Origin: Trichuris trichiura
Taxonomy: Eukaryota; Nematoda; Enoplea; Trichinellida; Trichuridae
Length of the DNA stretch: 64,000 bases
Assembly (NCBI GenBank): GCA_037903355.1
Contig: JBAJFE010000014.1
Location: 4,712,001-4,776,000, forward strand
Direction of reading: 5' to 3'
The translations under genes were made by a program, and so were the position numbers. The number at the start of each line of letters is the position of its first letter. The first letter of the stretch is position 1. Below the pieces are notes generated by a model. It searched no databases, was not told where the DNA came from, and saw nothing but the letters and a program-made list of their open reading frames with translations. Shown here in pieces: positions 51,198 through 61,302 of this stretch.

Positions 51198-51259
51198 AAC
51201 ACGAGTTAAACGGAAATTATTCCGTAATAAAGCTTTTGCATTATGACTTCAAATTACTA

Positions 51260-51442
51260 CAGTAGAACCTCCGAAGTTGACCACCTCTCTATGTCGACCA
51301 CCTCCCTAAGTTGACCGAATTTTGTCCACTTGGTTAGTCCGCACGTTAATAATATAATATACCCACAACCTCTTACGTTGACCACCTATGTTGACCAGTT
51401 TTTCCCGGTCCCTTGGGTGGTCAACTTATGGAGGTTCTACTG
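51260..51442. mobile_element. Complete pogo/Tigger-type MITE
   Basis: 183 bp, flanked by TA on each side (51258-51259 and 51443-51444). Terminal inverted repeats are CAGTAGAACCTCCGAAGTTG and CAACTTATGGAGGTTCTACTG. Non-coding. It inserted at the last bases of element A's right target duplication. Confidence 0.85.
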
Positions 51443-51925
51443 TATATTATATCTTACATGTTTCTCCCATGTTATGCATAATCAAGCTTACGCACGACAT
51501 AATAAAACCAAGAAATTTGCACTTGTTCATTATAGAGACAGGTATCATAGTCCTGGCAAATTAATACAAGTGGGGAACAAAATAAGCTACTCTCTGTTTA
51601 CGACGGGTTTGCTTTGCTTTAATCATCGCAGGGAAGTCTTAATGTGCGGAGCAAATGCAAAATGTTTCAAATGTAAATCCTGAAATGTTCTTACAGGTAG
51701 ACTAAGCTTAAATTCATTCTTTTTTCCTTACACGCGTTCTGTGTTAATACCTGACAAAGACTATTTTTCTCTGTTGGTACCTTTGAGGTATAGGAGTCGT
51801 GGTAGCAATGACTAGAGCATGATCGCGACTGTGAAGACGTGGCATGATTAGTGGTTATGTTCCCAAGCAATCACCTTTCTTCCTGCAACGTCCGCATGAG
51901 AAATATTTAGTCTGATCGCTTAGAC

Positions 51926-53152
51926 CAGCGATTCTCGATGGGGCGTGTGCCCCACCAGGGGCCCAAATCGCCAAGGGTGCTCTTGGGGGACCCTTTTGAG
52001 CTGTGGGGACACGTGCTCCGGGTCTTGTATGTTGTCTCCCCACCGGAAGTTCGGGCGGCAACTTCAAAGGATGTCAAGTGGAGATTACTACGCCACCTGA
52101 ACAATGGCTGACCTAAGCTATTGTTCACTGTGCACTGATGCGAGCGATGCGTATCAGCGAAGGAACGCTGCACACCTGGAAATAGTTGGCCGTTCTGGTA
52201 ATTGTTTCCAAGTGCGTGCTATAATCGTGCCGGCCATCCTGTCCTGCCTTAGCCTAAGCCTAAACCTTAACATGACGCGTGTTCGTTGCTGCTGTTGGGT
52301 TTTGCAGTTTTGACCGTGGCGTAAACAACAAGAAGCATAGCGCAAAGTAACGTTACTTAGCGATCACTGAACACGCGGGCAATGAGTAACGCAAAAAGGG
52401 AAAAAGCATAAGTACTGCTAACGCAGGCGCTCAGCCTGACGAAGGCGATGCGTCGATTTCGCTGGAGGCGAATCCGACGAGTTCACTCGGGTGTACCTAA
52501 TCAGGCACAAGGAGTCAGTGCCTCCTTACGGTGCCTCCACTTGTCGATGGGAAGTTGTCACTAGATCCCAGGACAGACATAACGCACAATGAAGTTTACC
52601 CTGTCTACCATGGCACGCTGCAGCTCGCACAGTTGACCTGCGATGTTTTACTCGAATTACTAGACGGCGTCTCAGCTTCAACGCCTGCACGCCCCATTGT
52701 GTTTTCCGTCCCGTTGTGCCGATAACAACCATTTATTACGCAGTAGAGTCGCAGATTACGCTCTGAAGTAGCCGCCTCAACTTCCGGTGGGGAGACGACA
52801 TACTAGACCTCGTGCTCCATCTGGGCAATCGTGTTGAAGTGCATAGAAAGGTATAGCCCGCGGGTCAGATATTGTGCCGCCTGCCTAAGAGAAAGCTGCA
52901 TGCTCTGTTTCACCCTGCAATTCTAACTGGCTGGAAGGGAGGACCGGGAGGGGAACAGCGGTCGACACACTATCTGGGAAACTCTTTCCCCACAGAACTT
53001 CGTGCAGCAGCTACACTATGACGTCCCGGCTACCCTCCGCCCTCCCTTCCAGCCAATCAGCGAGCTCGAAATCGACTAATCAGAACCAGAGACCCAAACA
53101 CTCGGAAACGTTCACAGGGGAGCCCTGGCAACCCTGACCTTGAGAAACACTG
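51926..53152. mobile_element. hAT-type non-autonomous element
   Basis: About 1.23 kb from CAGCGATTCTCGATGGGGC to CCTTGAGAAACACTG, imperfect hAT-like terminal repeats. Flanking 8-mers gcttagac and gtctgcac are similar mainly by transitions and match the usual hAT target preference (CTAGA-like core), but the duplication is weak. Internal sequence is GC-richer than the surroundings, with CTTCCAGCCAATCAG near the right end and its partner TGGCTGGAAGGGAGG further in. No transposase domain recognised. Confidence 0.7.
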
Positions 53153-53778
53153 GTCTGCACTGACAAGTTTAGCACCGCGCTTACTTGGAGTTGACGCTCC
53201 CCGCCAAACACTGATCACAATTCGTCGGGCAAGACAACCAGCTGAACCCAGGAGGCTCGCGGAAGTCGATGTTTCGCCTCTTTCAGAAAATACACTGGGA
53301 AGTGGGCGATTTGTTTTAGGCCAGTATTACTTGCCTGACTGACAGCTGATCTCCCCGATGTTCACTTTCCTGACAGTCTGTATTGTACCGAAAATGTAAA
53401 TGGCGGAATGCTTCACTGCTCTCCATACATAAGCAATAAACTTCGCTGCTTCTGCCACAGAACAACGATAAACTTCAGTCAAAGCGGCGGAAGAAGCCCA
53501 GTCTTAACGACGCTACGCATGACAGTGGTTTTGTGCCACAGTTTTCTGTAAATCATCTCTGAAGCTTCTTATTCTGTTCATAGTGTACTATACATGCATG
53601 GCATGCGATGCTTCAGAGCTTACTGGACTGAAAAGATTCGTGAAGTGAAACCTTCGTAAAGCAATGCAGCAGTTCCTACTATTTTTTATGGCAAACGGGT
53701 TTGAACAGACCGGAATCCTGATGAAAACTACTCATCAAGGGACAGAGAATAAAACATAAGACCTGGAAGAATCAAAAA

Positions 53779-54155
53779 ACGGGTTTGAAATGCCGCAAAA
53801 ACATTTAAAAGTTTAGAACCCGATTTGTTTAAAAATAGACGAGTATATATGGTTGTTTTCTCGTTGTCGCTCTTGTGTTGGTGTTTCGCCTTCGTGGAAG
53901 GTTGGTTGAGCGCTCACTGCACCGTCTGACTGACTAGGTAAGACTGAGACCTGATGGCTCAAGACAGAGCTGATGCCTGAGGTCTCTGCCAAAGCTGGTC
54001 GGATGGAGCAGCTTGCAACTATGAAGACCGACCGGACGGGCGGCACAAATTGCGCTGATGACAGGTCATGGAGAGACCTGAAGGCTCCGTATTAAACGTT
54101 TTTGCAATAAACGTTATTCAAAACAGGGGTTGAAAAGACCGCAAAAAATTTTTTT
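53779..54155 (+). mobile_element. Penelope-like terminal-repeat fragment C3, direct arrangement
   Basis: The outer block AACGGGTTTGAAATGCCGCA at 53779 recurs in the same orientation at about 54122 (ACAGGGGTTGAAAAGACCGCA), so here the terminal repeats are direct, not inverted. The inside matches the C1/C2 interior (TGGAAGGTTGGTTG, GGTCGGATGGAGC, GACGGGCGGCACAA). Confidence 0.6.
54049..54093 (+). ncRNA. Hammerhead ribozyme motif (C3), slightly worn
   Basis: CTGATGA 54055-54061, stem II AGGTC/GACCT (compensated relative to GGGTC/GACCC), GAAG in place of GAAA, GCTC, then CGTA pairing with TGCG. The A-to-G change at the helix III base pair may impair it. Confidence 0.6.
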
Positions 54156-54397
54156 GAAGAAAAAATTTTGGTTACTTAAATTTTTCATTTTCTGAACTGC
54201 AGCATTTATTACCTCCAATAGTCGATCTTCCACTGTAATTGCCTTAAAGAGCCTCATGTTTTTATTTCATTCGACAGAACAAGCATTTCGTCGTCGTCTT
54301 CATTATTGATATACTTTTTTCGCGTTCTTGCAACTACATGTGAGGGCAGCTTTTTTTTAAACCTGCGAAGCAGAATGTCCTTTTTTTTATCTAACGT

Positions 54398-54961
54398 AGA
54401 CGTTGCAATTACATTGAGGACAATCTACGAGTACATACACACGAAATTCACAGACCTGCAAGGCGTCAGTAATACAAAAAAGGATGCGCAAGTTCAATGT
54501 ATAGAATGCAAAGCGCTCAGGAAATCCTGGCGTAATGCCTAGTCAGCCTTAGAACAGAATCTTAATCTTTTTTATTCTTCGCTGTGTAGAGAAGAGCAAC
54601 CTCTTCAGCATTTTTAAAGTTTAAGACGGCCTGTCTTTCACCAATCAACGCTGCTTAGTCAATGTTTGTTTTTCTTTTATTACAGTCATCAAGCAGTACA
54701 GATTCTTCTAGCCATGTTAAAATCATGCCAGGCTTTGTCAAACCGCTACAAAGAATTCATTTCTTCATGCCAGTTTTTTGTGATGCTGACGCTAAATCAT
54801 TCGTTATTCGAAAATACTGTGAATGCTTTGAGCAATATCTAACTGAAGAAATTTTCGCTGTAACAGGCTGGTTAGTGAATTTAAGACAAGACAAACAAAA
54901 CTTTCAACGTTATCGCATAACAATCACTCTATATCTTCACCGCAATGCACCGTTGTTCTAG
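54398..54961 (+). other. Candidate 3'-terminal exons of an unknown gene
   Basis: Two open stretches, about 54398-54540 (RTIYEYIHTKFTDLQGVSNT) and 54683-54961 after a good TTTTATTACAG acceptor (KIMPGFVKPLQRIHFFMPVF, ending TAG). AATAAA follows at about 55043, about 80 bp downstream. No family was recognised and the donor joining them is unclear. The gene would converge on the NME5-like gene. Confidence 0.3.
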
Positions 54962-55149
54962 GAGCTTCAAGTTTCTTCAGGTCATCAAGCTCAGTAAAAT
55001 TCGCCTGCAAGCAAAACGGTAAACATGTTTAAAGCTATGGTTTAATAAAGTGCCTTGGTATTAGTTCTCGATGGACTGTACATCTTCCCAATAGTCATCC
55101 ATCAATGTTGACTGACCTCTGTCTGGGTCATTGCGCCAAAGCCAACTAG

Positions 55150-55899
55150 CTAACCATTTCTAGAACTGTTGTTCCTGTAAAAGCTTGTTGCTGAAATGTA
55201 ATATACCAGTGGTTCAGGTGGATTAATTTTGACCAAATCTATGAGCGCTTTTGTTAGAATTGGCATTATCTCAGTGCCAAGATAATGTTCAAGTTCTTTA
55301 TCCCACGGTGCAATGCGTGCTACAAATAAGCTAACTGAAGAAAAATCAATTTCCCTAGCCATGTTTGCAACCTTCCGGGAAGAAGAACTTTATCTCTCGT
55401 CTTGCTTTCAAGTAATCTTCACTGCCATGCAAATCGTCCCTGGTGATAATGGTTTCTTCGCTTGCCCTTCGAAGAAGCTAAGTAACGTTACTGTACCTTC
55501 GTCGTCAAACTTACGAATTCTGAATGACGTGATTGTCCAAGTTGAAAATGATATTTTTCCACTTAGTAATAGCGTTCCTTCCGTTCAGAATAAACACGTA
55601 GCTATCACTTGAACTAAGCATATTAACCATTCTATTAAAAACAGATGTTCCCGCTAGATCGATGTAGAAGTTACTGCACTGAAGTTCCGTAAGGTGACAG
55701 TACTTTTTCTTCAACGTCAGGAGAATGTAACTGTTAAAAATTTCAGCTTTGAATATCGTACCTCAGTTATCGCGATGTCCTGACTTCTTATTTCTTCTTC
55801 GATTCTGTCAACGTATGATGAAACTCTTGGTTTCACAATAGCTAGAGTATTTTCCAATAAGCTGTATTCGAGATCATGGATGCTGCCGTCCTTACTCAT
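55150..55899 (-). CDS. NME5: NME5-like nucleoside diphosphate kinase homologue with Dpy-30 motif
   Basis: Four exons on the minus strand: 55899-55762, 55708-55515, 55466-55372 and 55334-55150, 612 bp, 203 residues (vertebrate NME5 about 212). Introns are 53, 48 and 37 bp. Landmarks: ENTLAIVKPRVSS (NDK start), KKYCHLTELQCSNFYIDL, DDLHGSEDYLKARREIKFFF with the active-site His of NDKs, then a C-terminal Dpy-30 motif YLGTEIMPILTKAL...NPPEP. The alignment to NME5 runs through every junction without a gap until the last ~15 residues, where the C-terminus diverges. In other animals NME5 is part of ciliary radial-spoke complexes and may lack kinase activity. The start ATG at 55899 was chosen because it begins close to the NDK domain as in the family; an upstream in-frame ATG at 55977 is possible. 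Confidence 0.83.
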
Positions 55900-55977
55900 C
55901 CTTTTACACTGTACACACCAGTGCGTCTTCTGGTTGCCAGGTGAGTTAACGCAATTAACTAACAACCTGTGATTCAT

Positions 55978-56934
55978 TAATCCATTTCCGCATGTAAGGC
56001 TTTCTGTACAGAATTTATCGTTTCGTGAGAGTTCTTTCCTGGCTTGACATCGTTCACCTTTTGCGAAGTATGAAAGTTTTTGTTTTAATTCATAACGGTT
56101 TATTTATACTTGTTTGAAAAAATGGATGGATTAAAACCGTTTCGGATAGCATTTCCTGATATAAGAATAAACACTGTCCCGGCCGCGCTGCCAATCTCCG
56201 CAATGTCATGTGGACAAGAAAATAAAAAGTCTAAATAAGAAAAAATGGCACAATCGTAAACTAATACTAAAAGAAAGCAGAAGAAAAATTTAAAACGCCA
56301 ATTAAGGAATTCAGAACAGTGCAGAATGATACAGATGAATAGTACAGGAAGAAAAAGAAAATTGAGGGGAATAACAGAAAGAAAGAAAAGGAGAGAGCGA
56401 TAGAGAGAGGGAGCACAAAGAAAATTACTGAATAAAAATAAGTAAACGTTTCCGACAAGTTACGAAAACAAGTAATAAAACCGATGTTACTGGAAGAAAA
56501 AAATAGAATGTAAGGCTTAACTCGACGCAACACAACACGCGACATCAGCTAATCTACCGTTATCCGCAGATCACGAAGAACATGAACATCGCATATGTCC
56601 TGACCATAACGCTCCCTCGCTATGACTTCAGATCGTAAAAATCTTGCATGCAGGCTCCACCAAACGCAAGCAACTCACGGGTCCCATCGGTTCTCCATCT
56701 CCGACATTTGCTGGGATTGTCATTAGCAGCCATTCACAACACGGCTCATAAAACTTCAACGGTATCACAGGGATGAGAGCAACAGTTTCATACAATAACG
56801 TGATCACAACATTTTGGCTTACTAGCGCGTTAGCTAGTACTTTTTTGAGTATTGCTGTCTTCACTGAATGAATCAGTCTCTCCCAGTAGCCATCAACTTA
56901 TGCTGCACTCAGGGTGACAAATATCCAGTTGACT
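55978..56934. other. Intergenic region, nothing recognised
   Basis: Purine-rich stretch at 56330-56420; no gene or repeat family identified. Confidence 0.4.
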
Positions 56935-57000
56935 AGGTCCTTAAGTTCATAATGAAAAACTTTATTACGGATAGGTTCCCGTTTTTTTATGGATGTAAAA

Positions 57001-57048
57001 AAGACTCCGGAGCTTTCGGGTCATTCGAGACCCGTCATCAGCGGTCTT
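57001..57048 (-). ncRNA. Hammerhead ribozyme motif (B left)
   Basis: Minus strand: AAGACCG, CTGATGA, stem II GGGTC/GACCC, GAAA, GCTC, CGG-AG-TCTT. Helix I is CCG/CGG, the same 2-nt bulge as element A, then AAGA/TCTT. The second half of helix I differs from element A but still pairs, which is covariation. Confidence 0.8.
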
Positions 57049-58009
57049 AAGTTGTAATATGATTTGTGGCAGCGAATGCCATCTATCGTTTCTGAGGATT
57101 TTAAAGCGGGCATTTTAAAGTTTTCCGTTGGTAGGCTTTTGTATTTGAGTCTGTCAGCGCACTTCTTCTTGTTCCTTACAGCTTCTAGATTGTGTCTCCG
57201 TTGGGTTGTTTCGAACATTTTCTTCTGTTGTTGAATCACTGTTTTTTCATTTTTGCATTCATTTTTCTTCTTCTTTCTTACTTCTTTTCCTTTTTCTTTT
57301 TTCTTTCTTTGTTCCATATATATTGCAATTTTATCCATTTCCATTTGTTCTAATTATTTGTTTTTTCTTGTTTCCCGGCTTTTGTATTTCATCTGGTTAG
57401 TGAGCAACAATTATACCGCATCACAATATTTGTCCAAATCGCACTTATGTCCACTCCTTGATCGCGGTTATAAGTCGTATTGTGTCAACCTCCTCAACCA
57501 CTTCACCCAAAAGTTTTATGTTACGAAAACAATTTACGGTTAGGAAGAATCAAAAGAAGCACTATATATTAGACACAATACGACTTATAACCGCGATCAA
57601 GGAGTAGACATAAGAGCGATTTGGACAAATATTGTGACGCGGTATAATTGTTGCTCACTAACCAGATGAAATACAAAAGCCGGGAAACAAGAAAAAACAA
57701 ATAATTAGAACAAATGGAAATGGATAAAATTGCAATATATATGGAACAAAGAAAGAAAAAAGAAAAAGGAAAAAAAGAAAGAAAGAAGAAGAAAAATGAA
57801 TGCAAAAATGGAAAAACAGTGATTCAACAACAGAAGAAAATGTTCGAAACAACCCAACGGAGACACAATCTAGAAGCTATAAGGAACAAGAAGAAGTGCG
57901 CTGACAGACTCAAATACAAAAACCTACCAACGGGAAACTTTAAAATGCCCGCTTTAAAATCCTCAGAAACGATAGATGGCATTCGCTGCCACAAATCATA
58001 TTACAACTT

Positions 58010-58057
58010 AAGAGCGCTGATGACGGGTCTCGAATGACCTGAAAGCTCACGAGTCTT
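58010..58057 (+). ncRNA. Hammerhead ribozyme motif (B right)
   Basis: Plus strand: AAGAGCG, CTGATGA 58017-58023, stem II GGTC/GACC, GAAA 58041-58044, GCTC, ACG-AG-TCTT. The core is intact but the inner helix I pairs are damaged (GCG against ACG), so it may be weaker than the left copy. Confidence 0.7.
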
Positions 58058-58158
58058 TTTTACATCCATAAAAAACGGGAACCTATCCGTAATAAAGTTT
58101 TTCATTATGAAAACATATGGTCCCGTACCAATAAACCACGTTTTCAGGTCCTTAAGTT

Positions 58159-58780
58159 TTCCAATGCCGGCTGTTCACGAAGTTGTCCAAAGCTTTAGTG
58201 AACATATGATGCCTGCAATGCCTACACGAGCTACATCCGTAAAGCTTTTTCTGCTTTTATGTCACAAACAAGGTCCTTGTCGTGGTCTCATAGCCATGCC
58301 CACAGGTTTGGATCTGGCCACGACATGCTAACCTTGTGCTGTAGATGCGATCGCGCAACGCCATTGTTTCCACTCAGATCGTGTGTACGGACATTATCGC
58401 CAGTGATAACATCACCTTTGATGGGCATTGCAGATGTATTAACACGCCAGAAAAACGACTTCCTCGTATTTTGCCGAAGATGCTGCAACGAATTCACAGT
58501 GAACAAACAACTTCCACAATTCAGTGAACGAACATCGCTCGCACCGTGTTTCACCCATAATAAGACCTGGTCTTATATTTATTTTTCCTTCAAGAAACAT
58601 GGCAGTGCTTATTTTCCGGGGTGGTGTATTATAATTTCAAGTACAGCACTCTACACTTGTTCATTTATTTATGTGCAGAAGCCCATACGAAGCGTAAATG
58701 TAAAGGAAATAAAATGCAGAAATACCTAGTAGAAGAAAAAGCATGTATGTAAGGCTGGAAAAATGTTAAAATAGTTACGT
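58159..58780. other. Intergenic region, nothing recognised
   Basis: Overlapping open frames at 58259-58729 on both strands show no family signature. Confidence 0.4.
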
Positions 58781-59560
58781 TTATTCGAACAGAGTCATGT
58801 CATCATTTTCTGGGACGTCTTCATAATCTACAAATTCTGAATTCCGGCCTGAATTTCATGCGACTCCGATTCTCGCAGAACCATTGAGCCCAGCCTCTCA
58901 TGTCATGCAATAGAGCTCTCCTTAAACGAGCATTTCTTGTCCAAGTAGCCTGCTCGTAGAGCATTGGCAACACAGCTGTCAGCGACTTTGTCCCATGAGT
59001 TCTCCACCCAAGTTACAACTTCTTGCAACCTGAGCCTCATAAAGTTTCCACGCTGATTTTTCTCCATTTTATTTTCAATTTAGTAATTGATTTCACTCCG
59101 CAAATTGTCTTTGAATGGCTTGTTTATTCCAATATCAAGAGTCTGGAGGTAAGCAGTCATTCCTGCAGGAATCATTACCTGATCTATTCTTCCCTCTGAA
59201 AGGAAGTTCTTCATCTCCTTAGAGCGGTGAATGCTGGCTGAATCCCAGACTATCACTCCTCTTTGGCTACCTCGCAAAATAAGTGGCAGCACTAAACCGA
59301 CCCACTTTCTTATAACTGACTGTGTGCACCAGACTTTTTCGGTTTGAAGAACATAAATACTTGAAACACACTCTGTTTCGTTTTTCTTTCCGTCCAAACG
59401 AATTGTCGAAATGCAGGTGACGCGCGCACTTTCATGACCAGTAGAAGAAACGTGGACTAACTATGCTCCCCTACAGTCAATTGTTTTTTGAAATCTTTGG
59501 CCCATAAACACTGCGGTTTCATGCATAGCAATCATATGCATTGGTCTCAGTTCTAGCCTA
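58781..59560 (-). pseudogene. Dead Tigger/pogo transposase (DDE_1)
   Basis: Minus-strand fragments follow the DDE_1 catalytic core: IAMHETAVFMGQRFQKTIDC, a stop, STGHESARVTCIS, RGSQRGVIVWDSASIHRSKE, VMIPAGMTAYLQTLDIGINK, PFKDN, and after a stop at 59080 VVTWVENSWDKVADSCV and the acidic C-terminus ending at 58781. The first catalytic Asp (usually MDET) is His; the other two (VWDS, LQTLD) remain. There are at least two stops and a frameshift. The N-terminal CENP-B-type DNA-binding domain was not found. No intact terminal repeats seen. Confidence 0.83.
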
Positions 59561-60747
59561 CAAATAAGCAGCCAGCAAAGGGGCACTTTTCACAAGAAGA
59601 ATTACGACCAGCAATCCTTCCTGCAATGTTTCTCTGATTGTGAGAATAGGAGTCGTCCGTAAGAGATGATGAACCACCACCAACAGTGTTGACGATGCTA
59701 CAGCGCTCTAACCCCAGATAGGAACTCTGCTGGCTAAAAGATTGACCTAACATGAATATCTACAAATCCGTTAAGAAATCTGCTTGTTTGAGTGGGTGTA
59801 GAAAACTGAAAAAGTTTCTAAATATCAGGTAGTAGAAAGTGAGCTTCACTCTTTCAAACGGATTCAGTTCGGTTTAGGTAAGAAGTGTCTTCTCTGTAAG
59901 GATTAAGGATTACTCTGCATCTTCCAAAATGTAGACCACATAAACCGGCGTGCATCAAGCTCGTTACCGCTCCCTTCACGTGAGCTGGTTGAATGGGGCA
60001 AAAATAGGGAGGAAATGAGCTGGGAGTATACAATCGCAAACGATCAAGATAACCTATTTTTCCCGTTTACGTGGCACGGACAAATAGCTGGAAAGCGAAG
60101 GAGCGAGCGGTCTCAACCGTCCTTCGACTCACACTTCTTTTCCAGCTATTTGACTTACCTGGTGTTCAAGGGTTTTCTTACTAATTTTTTTGACTATACC
60201 AGTGTTCCTCATAGGGAGACGGTACGCCCTAGTTTTACTTGGTTCTTAAACATGCCTTTTTAAAGCATTGTTTGATCATAGTGTGAGAAACATTAGGTTC
60301 AGTCGCACACTTCAATGCTCGTTCATTTTCTTATTGCATACCGCATGCTGTATGATCATTGTTTATCAATTGTTTGGAGCATTACTTATAAATGCGTCTC
60401 CTGATCATGTTATTTCATCACAAGGTACATAATCGCGGCAACCAGGCAGATCACCTCTCCCAGATTTATTTCGCTAGTTCTAGGAATTATTAGCTACTCT
60501 CGAGCAGACTTGAATCGCAATACCCACTGACCTTAATTGTTTTTCTTTCTCACTTGTCAGGAAAATATGTTGCCCGTCTCTGCGTACGTAGTTCAAATAA
60601 ATGCTTAGCGAAATATAATTCAACCATATGAGCTCTTTTTAAGTAAAAACAGACACGTTTTATACTGCTTTGATAAAACAACAGCTAATAAACTGGGTAA
60701 CACGTACTGTAACAACGTTTACAGTTGCTACAAAAGCCTGAGCCACA
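59561..60747. other. Intergenic region, nothing recognised
   Basis: Between the dead Tigger and the ABITRAM homologue; no gene or repeat could be identified. Confidence 0.4.
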
Positions 60748-61302
60748 CTATACCGTATTGTCAAGAAGTTTAAGACGCCTGTAGTCCTGCGCAGATAACA
60801 AACCATTACTTTCCGCGAATGCGGACCTGTCAGCACTGGGCTGTACTATCGCTATATGCCCGCGCCATTCTGGGTCAGTTTGCAATAATCTTCCGTCATT
60901 CTGAATCGCGGCGTTCGCCTCAATTAGCTTTGCTTTCACACCAGCCCTTATGGCTAATTCGGTACCACTGACACAAGTAACTCGACAGAGAATGGAATCA
61001 TGACACAACTGCTGTGCACTTTTCTTTTTCTTCCCTTTTACTGCATTCTCGAGTCGGTTGACTTTGTCTCTGACTTGGAAGTTGACATTTTGGACAAACA
61101 GCACGTCACGCTGGCTCACCAATGGATGACTAGGTGCCAGGCAGATGACACAAACGCCATTGTTGTGCAGCAAATAGCACAAGTCTTCATTCTTACGGCC
61201 ACATACGTCGACAACGAAGTATTTAGTGTAGAAAGCTTTCATAGATTCTCTAGGGAAGATGACCACTTCTTCAGCGATTTCAGGAGAAGGCAAAGGTTTC
61301 AT
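60748..61302 (-). CDS. ABITRAM: ABITRAM/Simiate (FAM206) homologue
   Basis: A single exon of 184 residues (human about 181). The family landmarks are in order: FYTKYFVVDVCGRKNEDLCY, NNGVCVICLAPSHPLV, VNFQVRDKVNRLENAVKGK, KKKSAQQL, LCRVTCVSGTEL, GVKAKLIEANAAI, WRGHIAIVQP and GLLSAQDYRRL. In mammals the protein is nuclear, binds actin and affects transcription and dendrite growth; the role here is inferred. The first true ATG is at 61302; the frame is open slightly further upstream but without ATG. TTGCTTTTAG lies 11 bp before the ATG and could be a trans-splice or 5'-UTR acceptor. The neighbours are transposon fossils and there is no operon evidence. Confidence 0.88.
   Translation of the reverse strand: MKPLPSPEIAEEVVIFPRESMKAFYTKYFVVDVCGRKNEDLCYLLHNNGVCVICLAPSHPLVSQRDVLFVQNVNFQVRDKVNRLENAVKGKKKKSAQQLCHDSILCRVTCVSGTELAIRAGVKAKLIEANAAIQNDGRLLQTDPEWRGHIAIVQPSADRSAFAESNGLLSAQDYRRLKLLDNTV

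Larger units (their letters stand above)
50365..51245. mobile_element. Inverted Penelope-like element A with two hammerheads
   Basis: An 881-bp element flanked by a perfect 13-bp duplication ACTTCAAATTACT (50352-50364 and 51246-51258). The left end has a 37-bp extension (GTACGGGACCGTATG within it) absent from the right. The arms, over 400 bp each and facing outward, end in terminal repeats with hammerheads. Each arm encodes the end of a Penelope-type ORF: on the minus strand of the left arm RRIKEALYIRHNQTYN, then GADVSEIWTNIVTRYDCCS; the right arm has the same with stops and a 15-bp internal duplication. This resembles the C-terminus of the GIY-YIG endonuclease of Penelope-like elements. Confidence 0.8.
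56948..58145. mobile_element. Inverted Penelope-like element B with two hammerheads
   Basis: A 1198-bp element between perfect 13-bp repeats AGGTCCTTAAGTT (56935-56947 and 58146-58158). Two ~500-bp arms face outward from a centre near 57.5 kb. The right arm encodes EALYIRHNTTYNRDQGVDI, then RAIWTNIVTRYNCCSLTR and stop, the end of a Penelope-type GIY-YIG ORF; the left arm has the mirror copy. A Lys-rich 107-codon frame follows in both arms (minus 57344-57021; plus 57714-58037) and ends within the ribozyme. The right end has a ~37-bp extension (CATATGGTCCCGTACC) that matches element A's left extension. Confidence 0.82.

Noticed and set aside
57206..57852. Phe/Leu/Ser-rich frames that look like membrane proteins
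   Set aside because: Antisense of the Lys-rich frame in element B; composition is an artefact of the purine-rich strand.
59553..59753. Minus-strand frame upstream of the dead Tigger core, considered as its DNA-binding domain
   Set aside because: No CENP-B or HTH pattern; most of it shows no resemblance to Tigger N-termini.
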